The notes beneath the pieces are model-generated. The model searched no databases. It was not told the origin of the DNA and saw nothing but the letters and a program-made list of their open reading frames with translations. Below are positions 1-8,676 of a stretch of DNA of 64,000 nucleotides, one piece after another; the stretch's first letter is position 1; the number at the start of each line of letters is the position of its first letter. Both the position numbers and the translations under genes were made by a program. Origin of the DNA: Acuticoccus yangtzensis (GTDB lineage Bacteria > Pseudomonadota > Alphaproteobacteria > Rhizobiales > Amorphaceae); the NCBI RefSeq assembly GCF_001927245.1, contig NZ_MJUX01000003.1:62001-126000 (forward strand). Direction: 5' to 3'.

Positions 1-1857
1 CATGGCGACGGCGACGTCCGGCTCCTCCTCGACGAAGAATTCCACCCCGCCGTTGTGCGTGGAGAAGAACTGCATGACCCCCACTGCCACCACGACGACG
101 ATGACGACGGTCGCGATGACCCCCGCCGTCGTCCCGGCGAGCGGGCGCAGGAGACCCACGTAGAGCCGCCCCGCACCCTTCAGCGTGGAGAGGTCGAACG
201 GACCGTGCGGGATGGGTTCGGCGGGTTCCGCGCGCGATCCGCCCCAGCGCTTGGCGAGCCTGGTGGCGATCACCGTACCGGCCAGGAAGGCGGCGAGAGC
301 GGCCGTGATCTGCGCCGGGGCAGGGGCGGCGGCAAGCGCCAGCATCGCCGCCGCGGCGGCCGCGCCGCCCGCGGTCAGGCCGATGATGAGCTGGTTGGAT
401 AGCACCGTTCCCACCACCGGCAGGAAGACCAGCGCGGTGATCAGCGCCACCGTCAGCACGATGATGACCATCACCGGCAGGTAGGACATGAACTCGCCCG
501 CGACGCCCGGCCACAACAGCATCGGCAGGAAGGCGAGCAGCGTCGTCGCGGTGGACGAGATCAGCGGCCACACCATGAGATGCGCCGCCTCGCGGAAGCC
601 CTGCGCGCGCGATGCGCCCTCGGCGATCCGCCTGTCGGCATATTCCACCATGACGATGGCACCGTCGACGAGGAGGCCGACGCACAGGACGAGCCCGAAC
701 ATCACCATCATATTGACTGTCATGCCGAGGCCCGACAGCACCGTGAAGCCGAGCAGGATCGAGGTCGGGATGGCGATGCCGACGAGGAGCGCCGAGCGGA
801 AGCCGAGCGCCGCGACGATCACGATCATGACGAGCACGATGGCGGTGGAGATGGACGCCTCCAGCCCGCCCAGCACCTCGTAGATGAAGGAGGACTGGTC
901 GAGCAGGTAATCGACGTGGATCGCGTCCGGCCAGTCCTTGGTGGCGGCCGTCACGGTGTCGACCACCATCTGGTTGTTGAGGATGATGTTCTCGCCCAGC
1001 CGCTTCACCACGTCGATGGTGATGGCCGGATGCCCGTTCACCCGCGTGAAGGTGGTCGGGTCCTTGAAGCTGCGACGGACCTCGGCGATGTCGCCCACCG
1101 TGACGACACCGTCATCCGACTGCTTGATGATGATCTTGAAGACGTCCTCGGCGTCCTCGATCAGCCCCGGCACCTTGACCGAGAAGCGGCCCTCGCCGGT
1201 GTCGAGGAAGCCTGCCGGCACCAGCGCGTTGTTGTTCTGCAGCGCCTGCAGAAGCTCCAGCGGCTGGACCTGGTAGGACTCCATCGCCGTGCGGTCGATG
1301 AGGACTTCGAGCTGCTCCTCGCGCGCGCCGGAGAGGTCGGCCGACAACACGCTCGGGATCGCCTCCACCGCGTCCTTCAGCCGCCGTGCATGGGTGTAGA
1401 GCGTGCGCTCCGGCACCTCGCCCGACAGCGCCACGATGATCGTCGGCACCAGGCTGAAGTTGGTCTCGGTGATTGTCGGCTCGTCGGCGTCGTCCGGCAG
1501 GTCCGCCTGGGCGCGGTCGACCTTGTCGCGCACGTCGGCCAGCGCCAGATCCTTGTCGAAGTCGGCGTTGAATTCCAGGATGATGCCGGCGTGCCCCTCG
1601 GCGGCGATCGCCTTGATCTCCTTCAACCCGTCGAGGCCGCGCAGCTCGGTCTCCATCGGCTTGACGAGCAGCCGGTTGGCGTCCTCCGGCGAAATGCCCT
1701 GCTGCGTGATCGACACGTAGAACAGCGGCACGTCGATGTCCGGGTTCGCCTCCTTCGGGATCGTCGCATAGACGAAGGCGCCGGCTCCCAGCAGGAAGAC
1801 GAGCAGCGTCAGGATCGTGCGCGGGCGGTCGAGTAGGCCGTCCAGGATCGCTTTCAT
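1..1857 (-). CDS. RND multidrug efflux permease, HAE1-like (N-terminal 619 codons, cut by window edge)
   Basis: Inner-membrane proton/drug antiporter of the AcrB/MexB type, expected to pump substrates out through a periplasmic adaptor and an outer-membrane channel. The frame is open from the ATG to the window edge, so about 60% of a roughly 1,040-residue protein is seen. TM1 lies near residues 12-32 and is followed by the porter head (IPKEANPDIDVPLFYVSITQ). TM2-TM6 follow, including GLLVDGAIVMVEYADRR, and then the start of the second periplasmic loop (GVEFFVEEEPD). The classical TM4 pair VDD reads VDG here, so one of the two relay aspartates is glycine; I recall this as a known subfamily trait. 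The start overlaps the adaptor stop as ATGA, so the two are translationally coupled. Confidence 0.93.
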   Translation of the reverse strand, partial: MKAILDGLLDRPRTILTLLVFLLGAGAFVYATIPKEANPDIDVPLFYVSITQQGISPEDANRLLVKPMETELRGLDGLKEIKAIAAEGHAGIILEFNADFDKDLALADVRDKVDRAQADLPDDADEPTITETNFSLVPTIIVALSGEVPERTLYTHARRLKDAVEAIPSVLSADLSGAREEQLEVLIDRTAMESYQVQPLELLQALQNNNALVPAGFLDTGEGRFSVKVPGLIEDAEDVFKIIIKQSDDGVVTVGDIAEVRRSFKDPTTFTRVNGHPAITIDVVKRLGENIILNNQMVVDTVTAATKDWPDAIHVDYLLDQSSFIYEVLGGLEASISTAIVLVMIVIVAALGFRSALLVGIAIPTSILLGFTVLSGLGMTVNMMVMFGLVLCVGLLVDGAIVMVEYADRRIAEGASRAQGFREAAHLMVWPLISSTATTLLAFLPMLLWPGVAGEFMSYLPVMVIIVLTVALITALVFLPVVGTVLSNQLIIGLTAGGAAAAAAMLALAAAPAPAQITAALAAFLAGTVIATRLAKRWGGSRAEPAEPIPHGPFDLSTLKGAGRLYVGLLRPLAGTTAGVIATVVIVVVVAVGVMQFFSTHNGGVEFFVEEEPDVAVAM

Positions 1858-2939
1858 GTGGCGTCAGCCTCTGCAACGGCAGTCACTGTCTGCCCGTCGA
1901 TGACGTAATCTTGCCCCACGGTGATGATGGTGACGGTGTCGGGCAGGCCGGTGACCCACAGCCCGTCGGCGTCCTGCACCGCGATCGTGACCGGCATGAA
2001 GGAGACGGTGCCGCTTTGATCCACCGTGCGTACGCCGATCTGGCCGTTGTCGGCGAGCGTCAGCACGCCGGGCGAGAGGCGGTGCGCCTTCACCGGCGCC
2101 AGCGGGATGTTCGCCTCGGCCGTCACGCCGGCGCGAAGGGTCATATCCGGGTTGGGAACGCTGAGTTCCACCGTGAAGGTGCGCGTGTCCGCATCCGCCG
2201 TGCGCGAAATGTAGACCACCTCGCCGGTCACGCTCTCGCCGGTGACGAGGGTGACCTGAGCCTCGACACCGCGTTCGATGGCGGAGATGTCGCGCTCGGA
2301 CACCTGCCCGGTGACGATCACCGGGTCCGCGTCGACGATGGTGGCGCACACCCCGCCGACCGAGAGCATGGCGCCGACCTCACCGAGCGGTTCCTGCACC
2401 ACGCCGGCGATGGGCGCGCGGATGACGGCACGGGAGAGTTCCTCCTCGGCCTCGGCGACGGCGGCGCTGGCGGCGTCGAGCGCGGCCTTGGTGGCGGCGA
2501 CGCGGGTCTCGGATTCGAACCCGCGGCCCTGGAGCTTGGACGCCGCGTCATAGTCGAGCTGGGCGCGTTCGGCCTCGGCCTTGGCGCGGGCGAGCTGCGC
2601 CTCGCGCACGCCTTCGTCGAGCGCGCATAGAACGTCCCCTTCGGCGACGCGCGTGCCCCGGTCGACCGGTCGGCTGGCGATGCGCGCCGTGGTCTCGGCC
2701 GCCACGCTGACGAGAGCGTCGGCCCGCGTGCGGCCGCGCATCGTCAGGGAGCGGCTGCGCTCCTCTGCGGTGATCGTGCGGGTGCGGACGCTGAACGTCC
2801 CCGTCGCGGCCTCCTGGCGCGCGGCGGGCGGACGCGGGTTCGCCTCCTCCGCAGTGCCGGACACGACCAGCGTGCCGCTCGCCATCCACGCGGCGATCCC
2901 GGCGGCCATCACACCGGCCAGCAGATATCGTCCATTCAT
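1854..2939 (-). CDS. RND efflux periplasmic adaptor subunit (membrane fusion protein)
   Basis: Adaptor of 361 residues that would link the RND pump to an outer-membrane channel. It has an N-terminal signal anchor (about residues 4-25, ending in ASGTLVVSG). A split biotinyl-lipoyl domain follows (RVAEGDVLCALDEGVREAQL and later VIRAPIAGVVQEPLGEVGA), separated by an Ala/Glu-rich coiled-coil hairpin at about residues 110-170. Beta-barrel and membrane-proximal domains come after that. No lipobox cysteine is seen, so it is probably anchored by its N-terminal helix. It lies 6 nt downstream of the padR stop and overlaps the permease start, so all three genes form one minus-strand operon. No outer-membrane factor gene is in the window. 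Confidence 0.93.
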   Translation of the reverse strand: MNGRYLLAGVMAAGIAAWMASGTLVVSGTAEEANPRPPAARQEAATGTFSVRTRTITAEERSRSLTMRGRTRADALVSVAAETTARIASRPVDRGTRVAEGDVLCALDEGVREAQLARAKAEAERAQLDYDAASKLQGRGFESETRVAATKAALDAASAAVAEAEEELSRAVIRAPIAGVVQEPLGEVGAMLSVGGVCATIVDADPVIVTGQVSERDISAIERGVEAQVTLVTGESVTGEVVYISRTADADTRTFTVELSVPNPDMTLRAGVTAEANIPLAPVKAHRLSPGVLTLADNGQIGVRTVDQSGTVSFMPVTIAVQDADGLWVTGLPDTVTIITVGQDYVIDGQTVTAVAEADAT

Positions 2940-2945
2940 GTCGAT

Positions 2946-3536
2946 CTACTCCGCGGCCTTGGGGAGGCTGGCGTCGGTGCCGCCTTCGGCCATTGCGATC
3001 AGGCTGTCGCCGTGGGTCTTCAGAAAATCGAGGTGGGCGCCGAGGCAGTTGCGCCCATAGGCCGCGGCCCAGCTGAGGGCGTCGCAATCGCGCTCGCCCG
3101 CGCATTCCGACTCCGCCACCGCCGCCTCGATCGCGGCGATCTCCTCCGCGAGGCCGGCTTTACGCTCCTCGATCGCCGCCTCGACCGTGCGTCGCGGCAG
3201 ATGCGGCGCGAATGAGGAGACCAGCAGGAAACGCGACCGAAAGATGTCTGGCCCCGGCGGCTCGGACAGCTCCTCGATCAGCGCCGCCCGCCCCTCGGTG
3301 GTGATGGCATAGACCTTTCGTGACGGGCGGCCGGATTGGACCTCTTCGCGCACGGTGACGAGGCCGCTTTGGGCGAGCCGCGCCAGCGCCGGATAGATCG
3401 ACCCGTAGCTGGCGTCGACGAACCAGCGGTGCCGTCCTTCGAGAGACTGCTTGCGGATCTCGTAGCCGGTGCGCTCATCATTGAAGAGGATGGCGAGGCA
3501 CAGGACGGTGACGGGGCTGAGCGGTTCGCGGGGCAA
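2946..3536 (-). CDS. PadR-family transcriptional regulator of the efflux operon
   Basis: Protein of 196 residues with an N-terminal winged helix: LSPVTVLCLAILFNDE, GYEIRKQ, then YGSIYPALARLAQSGLV and the wing GRPSRKVYAITTEGRAAL. The C-terminal half is helical and charged (EERKAGLAEEIAAIEAAVAE), as in the PadR dimerisation region. No ATG falls near the conserved start. I chose the TTG at 3536 because GAGG sits 6 nt before it and homologues begin at this PREPLSPVTV segment; upstream codons in the frame look non-coding. As first gene of padR-MFP-RND it probably represses its own operon and is released by a drug-like ligand, which is the usual PadR mode (inference). Confidence 0.85.
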   Translation of the reverse strand: MPREPLSPVTVLCLAILFNDERTGYEIRKQSLEGRHRWFVDASYGSIYPALARLAQSGLVTVREEVQSGRPSRKVYAITTEGRAALIEELSEPPGPDIFRSRFLLVSSFAPHLPRRTVEAAIEERKAGLAEEIAAIEAAVAESECAGERDCDALSWAAAYGRNCLGAHLDFLKTHGDSLIAMAEGGTDASLPKAAE

Positions 3537-3568
3537 AGCGATCCTCGGTTCGAGATATGACGGGCCGA

Positions 3569-3589
3569 TATATGTTGTTGCGCAATATA
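3569..3589. promoter_or_regulatory. Candidate PadR operator (imperfect dyad)
   Basis: TATATGTTGTTGCGCAATATA is an imperfect inverted repeat lying 33-53 nt upstream of the padR TTG start. It is AT-rich at both arms in an otherwise GC-rich area. Position and dyad symmetry fit an autoregulatory PadR site, but nothing was tested. Confidence 0.4.
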
Positions 3590-3641
3590 GGTGTGCCCGA
3601 GCCGGGTGCAATCGAAAATCGCATTTGTTTAGCCGAAAGCT

Positions 3642-3662
3642 GAGGCGCGCTGAGTGCGCCTC
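3642..3662. other. Hairpin in the padR-speD intergenic region
   Basis: A perfect 7-bp inverted repeat, GAGGCGC and GCGCCTC, is separated by a 7-nt loop. It lies between the divergent padR and speD genes, just upstream of the candidate speDE promoter. No T-tract follows on either strand, so it is not a clear terminator. Its role is unknown. Confidence 0.35.
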
Positions 3663-3667
3663 CTGGG

Positions 3668-3696
3668 TTGAAAAAGAGGCGCATCGCGAATATTTT
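3668..3696 (+). promoter_or_regulatory. Candidate sigma-70-type promoter for speDE
   Basis: TTGAAA, a 17-nt spacer and TATTTT lie about 90 nt before the chosen speD start, in an AT-rich stretch. Both hexamers are partial matches, so the call rests mainly on position and spacing. Confidence 0.35.
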
Positions 3697-3786
3697 GCGC
3701 AAGGGGTCGGAATCACCGATATCGACCACCGAATCGCTGATCTTATAACCGAACCATCAATCCCAACAATGAGGTGCGACGCGCGG

Positions 3787-4263
3787 ATGGCTCAACACCG
3801 CCCCCTGCCCAAGGCCCCCGTCACCCACACGATCGACGCGGTGATCGACGAAGACTTCACGTCCGGCGCGCCGTCCGCGACCATCCCCGCCGAGGAGCAT
3901 CTGATGGTGCGTGACGGTGTGCGCTGTGCCGGTGCGCACATCATCGTCGACGTCTATGGCGGCCAGCGGCTCGACGAGCTGGACCATATCGAAACCACGC
4001 TGAAGCGCTGTGTCGAGGTCGCTGGGGCGACCCTGTTGCACGTCCATCTGCACCATTTCGACGAGAATGGCGGCGTCTCGGGCGTCGCGGTGCTGGCCGA
4101 GAGCCACATTTCGATCCACTCCTGGCCCGAGCACAATTATGCCGCGCTCGACATCTTCATGTGCGGCGAGACCGAGCCGATGGCCTGCATCGAGGTGCTG
4201 CGCGAGGCGTTCGCCCCGGCCAACATCGCCGTCAGCGAGTTTCTGCGCGGCCGCGGCCTTTGA
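3787..4263 (+). CDS. speD: S-adenosylmethionine decarboxylase proenzyme (pyruvoyl type)
   Basis: Makes decarboxylated SAM, the aminopropyl donor for spermidine synthase. The diagnostic block is HHFDENGGVSGVAVLAESHISIHSWPEHNYAALDIFMCG. It contains the ES bond (LAE|SHIS) where autocleavage converts the serine to the pyruvoyl group, plus the usual His and Cys residues. From ATG 3787 the protein has 158 residues, somewhat longer than the compact bacterial class 1B enzymes. An in-frame ATG at 3904 has a much better GAGGAG ribosome site and would give 119 residues. However, the segment before it (EEHLMVRDGVRCAGAH) looks conserved as I recall the family, so I kept the longer form. speE follows after 2 nt. 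Confidence 0.9.
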   Translation: MAQHRPLPKAPVTHTIDAVIDEDFTSGAPSATIPAEEHLMVRDGVRCAGAHIIVDVYGGQRLDELDHIETTLKRCVEVAGATLLHVHLHHFDENGGVSGVAVLAESHISIHSWPEHNYAALDIFMCGETEPMACIEVLREAFAPANIAVSEFLRGRGL

Positions 4264-4265
4264 GC

Positions 4266-5156
4266 GTGAAGCCGGGAGAGGGGGGACGCTCTGCCTCGAG
4301 CGATCCCCAGTGGATCACCGAGACCGTTGCCGACGCTGCCGGGTTTCGCACCGCCCTTTCCGCCGACAGGGTGGTGCGCGAAGTGGCGGGTGAGCAGCAC
4401 CTCGCGGTGTTCGAAAACCGCAGCTTCGGCCGCGTTCTGACCTTGGACGGCGCCATCCAGGTCACCACCGGCGACGAGTTCGTCTATCACGAGATGATGG
4501 CCCACGTCCCCTTGATGGCGCACGGTGCGGCGGCGTACGTGCTCATCCTGGGCGGCGGCGACGGCGGCGTTGCGCGCGAGGTGCTGCGTCACCCTGTCGC
4601 CGGCGTGACGCTGGTGGAGATCGACCGCGCGGTGGTCGACCTCATGGTGGCCGAGATGCCGTCCGTGTCCGCCGGCGCCTTCGACGATCCGCGCCTGACG
4701 CTCGCGATCGCCGACGGGGCCGATTTCGTGGACGGGGCTGCTGAGGCGTCGTTCGACGTCATCATCGTCGACGCGCCGGACCCGGTGGGCGCGGGCGCCG
4801 CGCTCTTCACCGGTGCCTTTTATGCCGCATGCCGGCGCATCCTGCGGCCGGGCGGGGTGATGGTGTGCCAGTCCGGCATGCCCTTCCTGTCGGGCGACTG
4901 GCTGGCCGGCCATGCGCAGACGCTGCGCGCGTCCTTCGCCGACGTCGCCTTTTATCTCTCCGTGGTGCCGAGCTACACCGGCGGTCCGATGGCGCATGCC
5001 TTCGCCACATCCGATTCGGCCCTGAAGGACGCGCCGGCGCACCTGCTTGCCGCCCGTGCCTCCTCCCTCCGCCTCGCAGGACGCTACTGGACGCCCGCTA
5101 TCCACCGCGCCGCCTTCGTGCTTCCGCCCTACATCGCCGCGCACATCACCCGCTGA
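4266..5156 (+). CDS. speE: Spermidine synthase (polyamine aminopropyltransferase)
   Basis: Transfers the aminopropyl group from decarboxylated SAM to putrescine. The 296-residue protein shows the family hallmarks: YHEMMAHVPL, the nucleotide-binding LILGGGDGGVAREVLRH, VEIDRAVVDL, the DAPDP segment of the catalytic loop and PSYTGGPMAHAFAT near the C-terminus. The start is GTG 4266, two nucleotides after the speD stop, so the genes are coupled. The reading frame stays open upstream inside speD but that part is out-of-frame shadow. PadR, on the other side, is divergent. Confidence 0.93.
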   Translation: MKPGEGGRSASSDPQWITETVADAAGFRTALSADRVVREVAGEQHLAVFENRSFGRVLTLDGAIQVTTGDEFVYHEMMAHVPLMAHGAAAYVLILGGGDGGVAREVLRHPVAGVTLVEIDRAVVDLMVAEMPSVSAGAFDDPRLTLAIADGADFVDGAAEASFDVIIVDAPDPVGAGAALFTGAFYAACRRILRPGGVMVCQSGMPFLSGDWLAGHAQTLRASFADVAFYLSVVPSYTGGPMAHAFATSDSALKDAPAHLLAARASSLRLAGRYWTPAIHRAAFVLPPYIAAHITR

Positions 5157-5503
5157 CCGGCGGTCGGTTCTGACATCCAAACGTCGTCGCACCGCGGCTT
5201 TGTCGTTGCCCTTGATCGCCGAGTCGGTCGTCGGCTGCATGGGCCAATGTTGAGTCGGGCCGGGTTCAGCGGCGTTTTCGGCGGTGCCGCCGGGCGGTCC
5301 GCGGTGAGGGGGCGGACCGGCGGGGCGAGGACCCGTGCCTTCGCCACCGTCCGCGCCATTCTGAGGGACCGTTTCGCCGGTGTGCTCTCCTTCTGCGCCG
5401 CTCTCGGTGCGGCGTGGCGTCGCCGGACGCCGGCAAGTCGCGGCGCCGCCTTCGTGCTGCCGCCGACCATCGCCGAGGGCGTCGCCTCTGCCCGCGCGGC
5501 GGC
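5157..5503. other. Convergent intergenic region between speE and radC, no supported gene
   Basis: About 350 nt between two convergent genes. One plus-strand frame, 5247-5513, could encode 88 residues (Ala/Arg-rich, no recognisable domain), but it has no good ribosome site and runs into the radC stop. No T-tailed terminator hairpin stands out. Confidence 0.5.
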
Positions 5504-7705
5504 TCAGACATAACCCTCGCCCCGGAGCGAGGTGAAGGCGTTGGCGCCGATGATGATGTGATCGTGCACCGACAGCCCCAGAGGCTGCGCGGCCTCCATG
5601 ATCTTGGCCGTCACCGCGATGTCGGCGCGCGAGGGAGACGGGTCGCCGGACGGGTGATTGTGGATCAGCACCACCGCGCTGGCCGAGAGTTCGAGGGCCC
5701 GCTTCAACACCTCGCGCGGGTAGACCGGCGTGTGGTCCACCGTTCCCGTTCCGGCACATTCGGACGCCAGCATCTGGTTCTTCTTGTCGAGGTAGAGGAC
5801 GTGAAATTCCTCCCGCGCCACGCCGCGCAGCTTGGCGCGGTAGAATTCCACCACGGCATCGGTGGAGCCGAGCACGGCGCGGGCCTTCAGGGTGTCGTGG
5901 GTCAGCCGCTCGGCCGTTGCGCGGACGAGGCGGAAGTCGCCGACCACGCGCTCGCCCACGCCGCTCACCTCCAGCAGCCGAGCGGCCGGGGCGGAGACGA
6001 CCGCCGCGAACGAGCCGAACTCGGCAATCAGCGCCTTGGCGATGGGTTTCGTGTCGCGCCGCGGGATGGAGCGGAAGAGGAGGAGCTCGAGAAGCTCGTA
6101 ATCCGGCAGTGCCTCCCCGCGGTCGAACCGGTCACGCAGCCGGTCTCTGTGGCCGGCCGCGAGATCGGCGCTCTGCCGTCTCGCCTTGCTGCTGCTCTCG
6201 GGGGCCAGCGCCGTCCGTGACGCCGGCCCCGCGCGTGCGCCTGCGCCGGATGTGATGTCTCTGCCCGCGGCGGCGGTGGCGCCTGGGGGCAACGCCGTGC
6301 TGGAGGCGCTGCCCGCGTCTGAGCGCAATGCGGTGCCCGAGGCGGTGGTGACGCCTGCTCGCGAGACCGCACCGGAGGCCGCGCCGGCGGCTGTGCAGGT
6401 GCCTGCGCCCGAGGCCGCGGCGGCGGCACGGCCCATGCCGCTGCCGCGTATTGCGGCCCCGGCCGTTCGGGCCGCGGCGATCGCTGCGGTGGGCGTGTCC
6501 GAGTCGGATGAGCGGAAGAGATCGTCACAATGATGGTTCATCCCGTCCTCGTCACTGCGGCGGCGCGGCGTTTCGGCTGCCGTCCGCGCGGGTCCGCGTG
6601 GCGGCGGATCCGCCTCTTTGTCGTCGGTCGCCGCGACGCTTTGCGCACCGTCTTGTCCGCCCGATGCGGCCTCGCGGACATATCGTTCGTTCACGCCGGC
6701 GGCCTCTACAGGTGCGGACAGCGTGTGGCGGGGGCCGTCGTCTTGCCCTGTCCCGATGGCATGCTGCGGGAGGTCTTCGTGCTTCGACCGTGTCATCACC
6801 GCGGCGAAAAGCGGGGGAGGCTCGGCCGGGTCGTTGATCAGGCGCCGACCGGATCGCCGCCGCTGCGGCGCTTGCGGCGGGGCGGCCGGCAACACACGGC
6901 TCTCCGGGCAATCCGCTCGGCTGGATGCGGTGCCGTGCGGCGGGATTTCACCGCCCTCAAGTGTGGCTGGGGGGCCAGATGCCGGCCGACCCGTTTGCGT
7001 GCGCCGATCGGCCCCGGCGGCGGTCGTGACCAATGCTTCGTGTTTAGAACGTGGGAGCGGCACCTGGCCGAGACTAAGTCCCGCGCTCTGCACGCTTGCG
7101 GCGGCTTCGCTCAGTGCGGGCGCATGGCTCTGCGCGGGCCCGTCGCCCTGCGCAAGCGCTTCGGCCTGCGCGGTGGCTTTCTCCTGAGCGGCGGCTTCGC
7201 CCTGTGCGGCGGCTTCGCCCTGTAAGGTGGCCTCGCACTGCGCGGCGGGATCGCCGGTTGCGGCAACGTCGCTCTGCGTAGCCATCTCGCTCTGGCAGGC
7301 GGGCTGGCGCAGCGCGGTCGCCTTGCGCTGCGCGGCGACTGCGCCGTGCGCAGCGATTTCGCTCCGGCGGGCGGGCTGGACCTGCGGGACGGTCGGGCGA
7401 GCGTCCGCTATGGTGCCGGGAGTGGCCGGATGGTCGTCGGCACCGGTGGTTGAGACTGGACGAGAAGCGGTGTCTGCCGGCGCGCAGGCCGGAGCGGCTT
7501 GATCGGTCGCGGCGGATGCGTGCGATTGGCCGGGGGCGGGCGTTGGCCGCGGCCGGTCCGCGGATGGTGGGTCCCTGCCCAGCGCTGCGGAGGCGTCGGC
7601 AGCGGCCTGCACGATGTCGGCCCGCATCGCGGCTGCGCGACCGGCAGCGGCGGCGCGCAGCATGTTCAGCGCCGTGTCACCCGCCGTCCCGCCAGCAGCA
7701 CTCAT
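5504..7705 (-). CDS. radC: RadC/JAB-domain protein with a ~515-residue low-complexity N-terminal extension
   Basis: The last 216 residues are a standard RadC: HRDRLRDRF, helix-hairpin-helix VSGVGERVVGDF, and the JAB metalloprotease-like motif VVLIHNHPSGDPSPSRAD. RadC functions in DNA repair or recombination are poorly defined. Ordinary RadC is about 220-290 residues, but this frame gives 733. The extra N-terminus is Ala/Pro/Arg/Gln-rich and predicted disordered, with 15 tandem hexapeptides (about residues 115-204). I chose ATG 7705 because GGGGA precedes it by 7 nt and because the map stop is only 91 nt upstream, leaving no other gene for the gap. ATG 7720 is also possible, as is a much later start. 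It follows sfsA and map, the usual order in Rhizobiales. Confidence 0.82.
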   Translation of the reverse strand: MSAAGGTAGDTALNMLRAAAAGRAAAMRADIVQAAADASAALGRDPPSADRPRPTPAPGQSHASAATDQAAPACAPADTASRPVSTTGADDHPATPGTIADARPTVPQVQPARRSEIAAHGAVAAQRKATALRQPACQSEMATQSDVAATGDPAAQCEATLQGEAAAQGEAAAQEKATAQAEALAQGDGPAQSHAPALSEAAASVQSAGLSLGQVPLPRSKHEALVTTAAGADRRTQTGRPASGPPATLEGGEIPPHGTASSRADCPESRVLPAAPPQAPQRRRSGRRLINDPAEPPPLFAAVMTRSKHEDLPQHAIGTGQDDGPRHTLSAPVEAAGVNERYVREAASGGQDGAQSVAATDDKEADPPPRGPARTAAETPRRRSDEDGMNHHCDDLFRSSDSDTPTAAIAAARTAGAAIRGSGMGRAAAAASGAGTCTAAGAASGAVSRAGVTTASGTALRSDAGSASSTALPPGATAAAGRDITSGAGARAGPASRTALAPESSSKARRQSADLAAGHRDRLRDRFDRGEALPDYELLELLLFRSIPRRDTKPIAKALIAEFGSFAAVVSAPAARLLEVSGVGERVVGDFRLVRATAERLTHDTLKARAVLGSTDAVVEFYRAKLRGVAREEFHVLYLDKKNQMLASECAGTGTVDHTPVYPREVLKRALELSASAVVLIHNHPSGDPSPSRADIAVTAKIMEAAQPLGLSVHDHIIIGANAFTSLRGEGYV
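7094..7363 (-). repeat. 15 tandem 18-bp units coding degenerate hexapeptides in RadC
   Basis: Read on the minus strand, the frame breaks into 15 consecutive six-residue units. Examples are SEMATQ, GDPAAQ, CEATLQ, GEAAAQ (twice), EKATAQ and AEALAQ, giving a loose consensus [S/G]-E-x-A-x-Q. The array is exactly 270 bp, all in frame. The units are diverged, so this is an old coding repeat, not a recent duplication. Confidence 0.8.
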
Positions 7706-7796
7706 GCGCTCATCCCCCATGGCGAAGGGGAGTATGATCTCTTCACGTCAAATTGCAATCTGAGATTGCCGGTCAGGGCAAAACCCGCGGGAACGG

Positions 7797-8618
7797 CTAG
7801 ATGTCGTCGCCCGCTACCATGTGGGGCGAGGCGGTGAACACCTCGCAGCCGTCCTCGGTGATCCCCACCGTGTGTTCGTACTGCGCCGAAAGGGAACGGT
7901 CGCGGGTGACCGCCGTCCACCCGTCCGACAGGACCTTCACGTGGGGACGGCCGAGATTCACCATCGGCTCGATGGTGAAGATCATGCCCGGCTGAAGACG
8001 GATCCCGTCGCCGGGGCGCCCATAGTGCAGGATATTCGGCATGTCGTGAAACAGCCGGCCGACGCCGTGGCCGCAAAATTCACGCACGACGGAGCAGCGC
8101 TCACCCTCCACATAGGTCTGAATCGCGTGGCCGATGTCGCCGGTGGTGTTCCCAGGCTTGGCGGCGTTGACGCCATATTCCAGCGCCTTCAGCGTTACCT
8201 TCAGCAGCCGGTCCGCCGCGCGGCGCACCTGGCCAACGCGGTACATGCGCGAGGAATCACCGTGCCACCCGCCCAGGATATAGGTCACGTCCACGTTGAG
8301 GACGTCGCCTTCCTTCAACGGCTTGTCCACCGGGATGCCATGGCACACCACGTGGTTCACCGACGTGCACACCGCCTTGCGGAAGCCGCGATAATAAAGC
8401 GTCGCCGGGATCACGCCGTGGCGCTCGGCGAAGGCCATCACGTACTCGTCGATCGCTTCCGTCGTCACGCCGGGAACGATGAAGTCGTGCAGCTCGTCGA
8501 GGCATTGGGCCGTCATCGCGCAGGCGGCACGCATGCCGGCGAAGGCATCGGCCCCGTGAATGCGCACCTGACCCGTGTTGCGGGATGGCGCCACGTCCGC
8601 GTCAATGAAGTCCACCAT
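7797..8618 (-). CDS. map: Type I methionine aminopeptidase
   Basis: Removes the initiator methionine from nascent proteins. The 273-residue sequence has the pita-bread fold ligands in order: two Asp in LNVDVTYILGGWHGDSSRM, His in REFCGHGVGRLFHDMPN, Glu in MIFTIEPMVN and Glu in QYEHTVGITEDG. An AGGAGG ribosome site stands 8 nt before the ATG. It lies between sfsA (58 nt upstream) and radC on the same strand, the familiar alphaproteobacterial order. Confidence 0.96.
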   Translation of the reverse strand: MVDFIDADVAPSRNTGQVRIHGADAFAGMRAACAMTAQCLDELHDFIVPGVTTEAIDEYVMAFAERHGVIPATLYYRGFRKAVCTSVNHVVCHGIPVDKPLKEGDVLNVDVTYILGGWHGDSSRMYRVGQVRRAADRLLKVTLKALEYGVNAAKPGNTTGDIGHAIQTYVEGERCSVVREFCGHGVGRLFHDMPNILHYGRPGDGIRLQPGMIFTIEPMVNLGRPHVKVLSDGWTAVTRDRSLSAQYEHTVGITEDGCEVFTASPHMVAGDDI

Positions 8619-8676
8619 GTGCCTCGCCTCCTTCCAATGCCGTTATGTCGGGTTTTTGGCGCTGAAAGGCAAGCGA

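Noticed and set aside
580-1836. 418-codon plus-strand frame opposite the RND gene
   Set aside because: The minus strand encodes a continuous RND permease with TM and porter motifs; the plus frame is its mirror.
5247-5513. 88-codon frame between speE and radC
   Set aside because: No ribosome site, no homology that I recognise, and it overlaps the radC end. Kept only as a remark.
7706-7796. Start of radC just upstream of the conserved domain, leaving 5' sequence as non-coding
   Set aside because: The open frame runs to 91 nt from the map stop, a good ribosome site precedes ATG 7705, and no other gene fits the 1.5-kb gap. The short form remains possible and is listed as a test.
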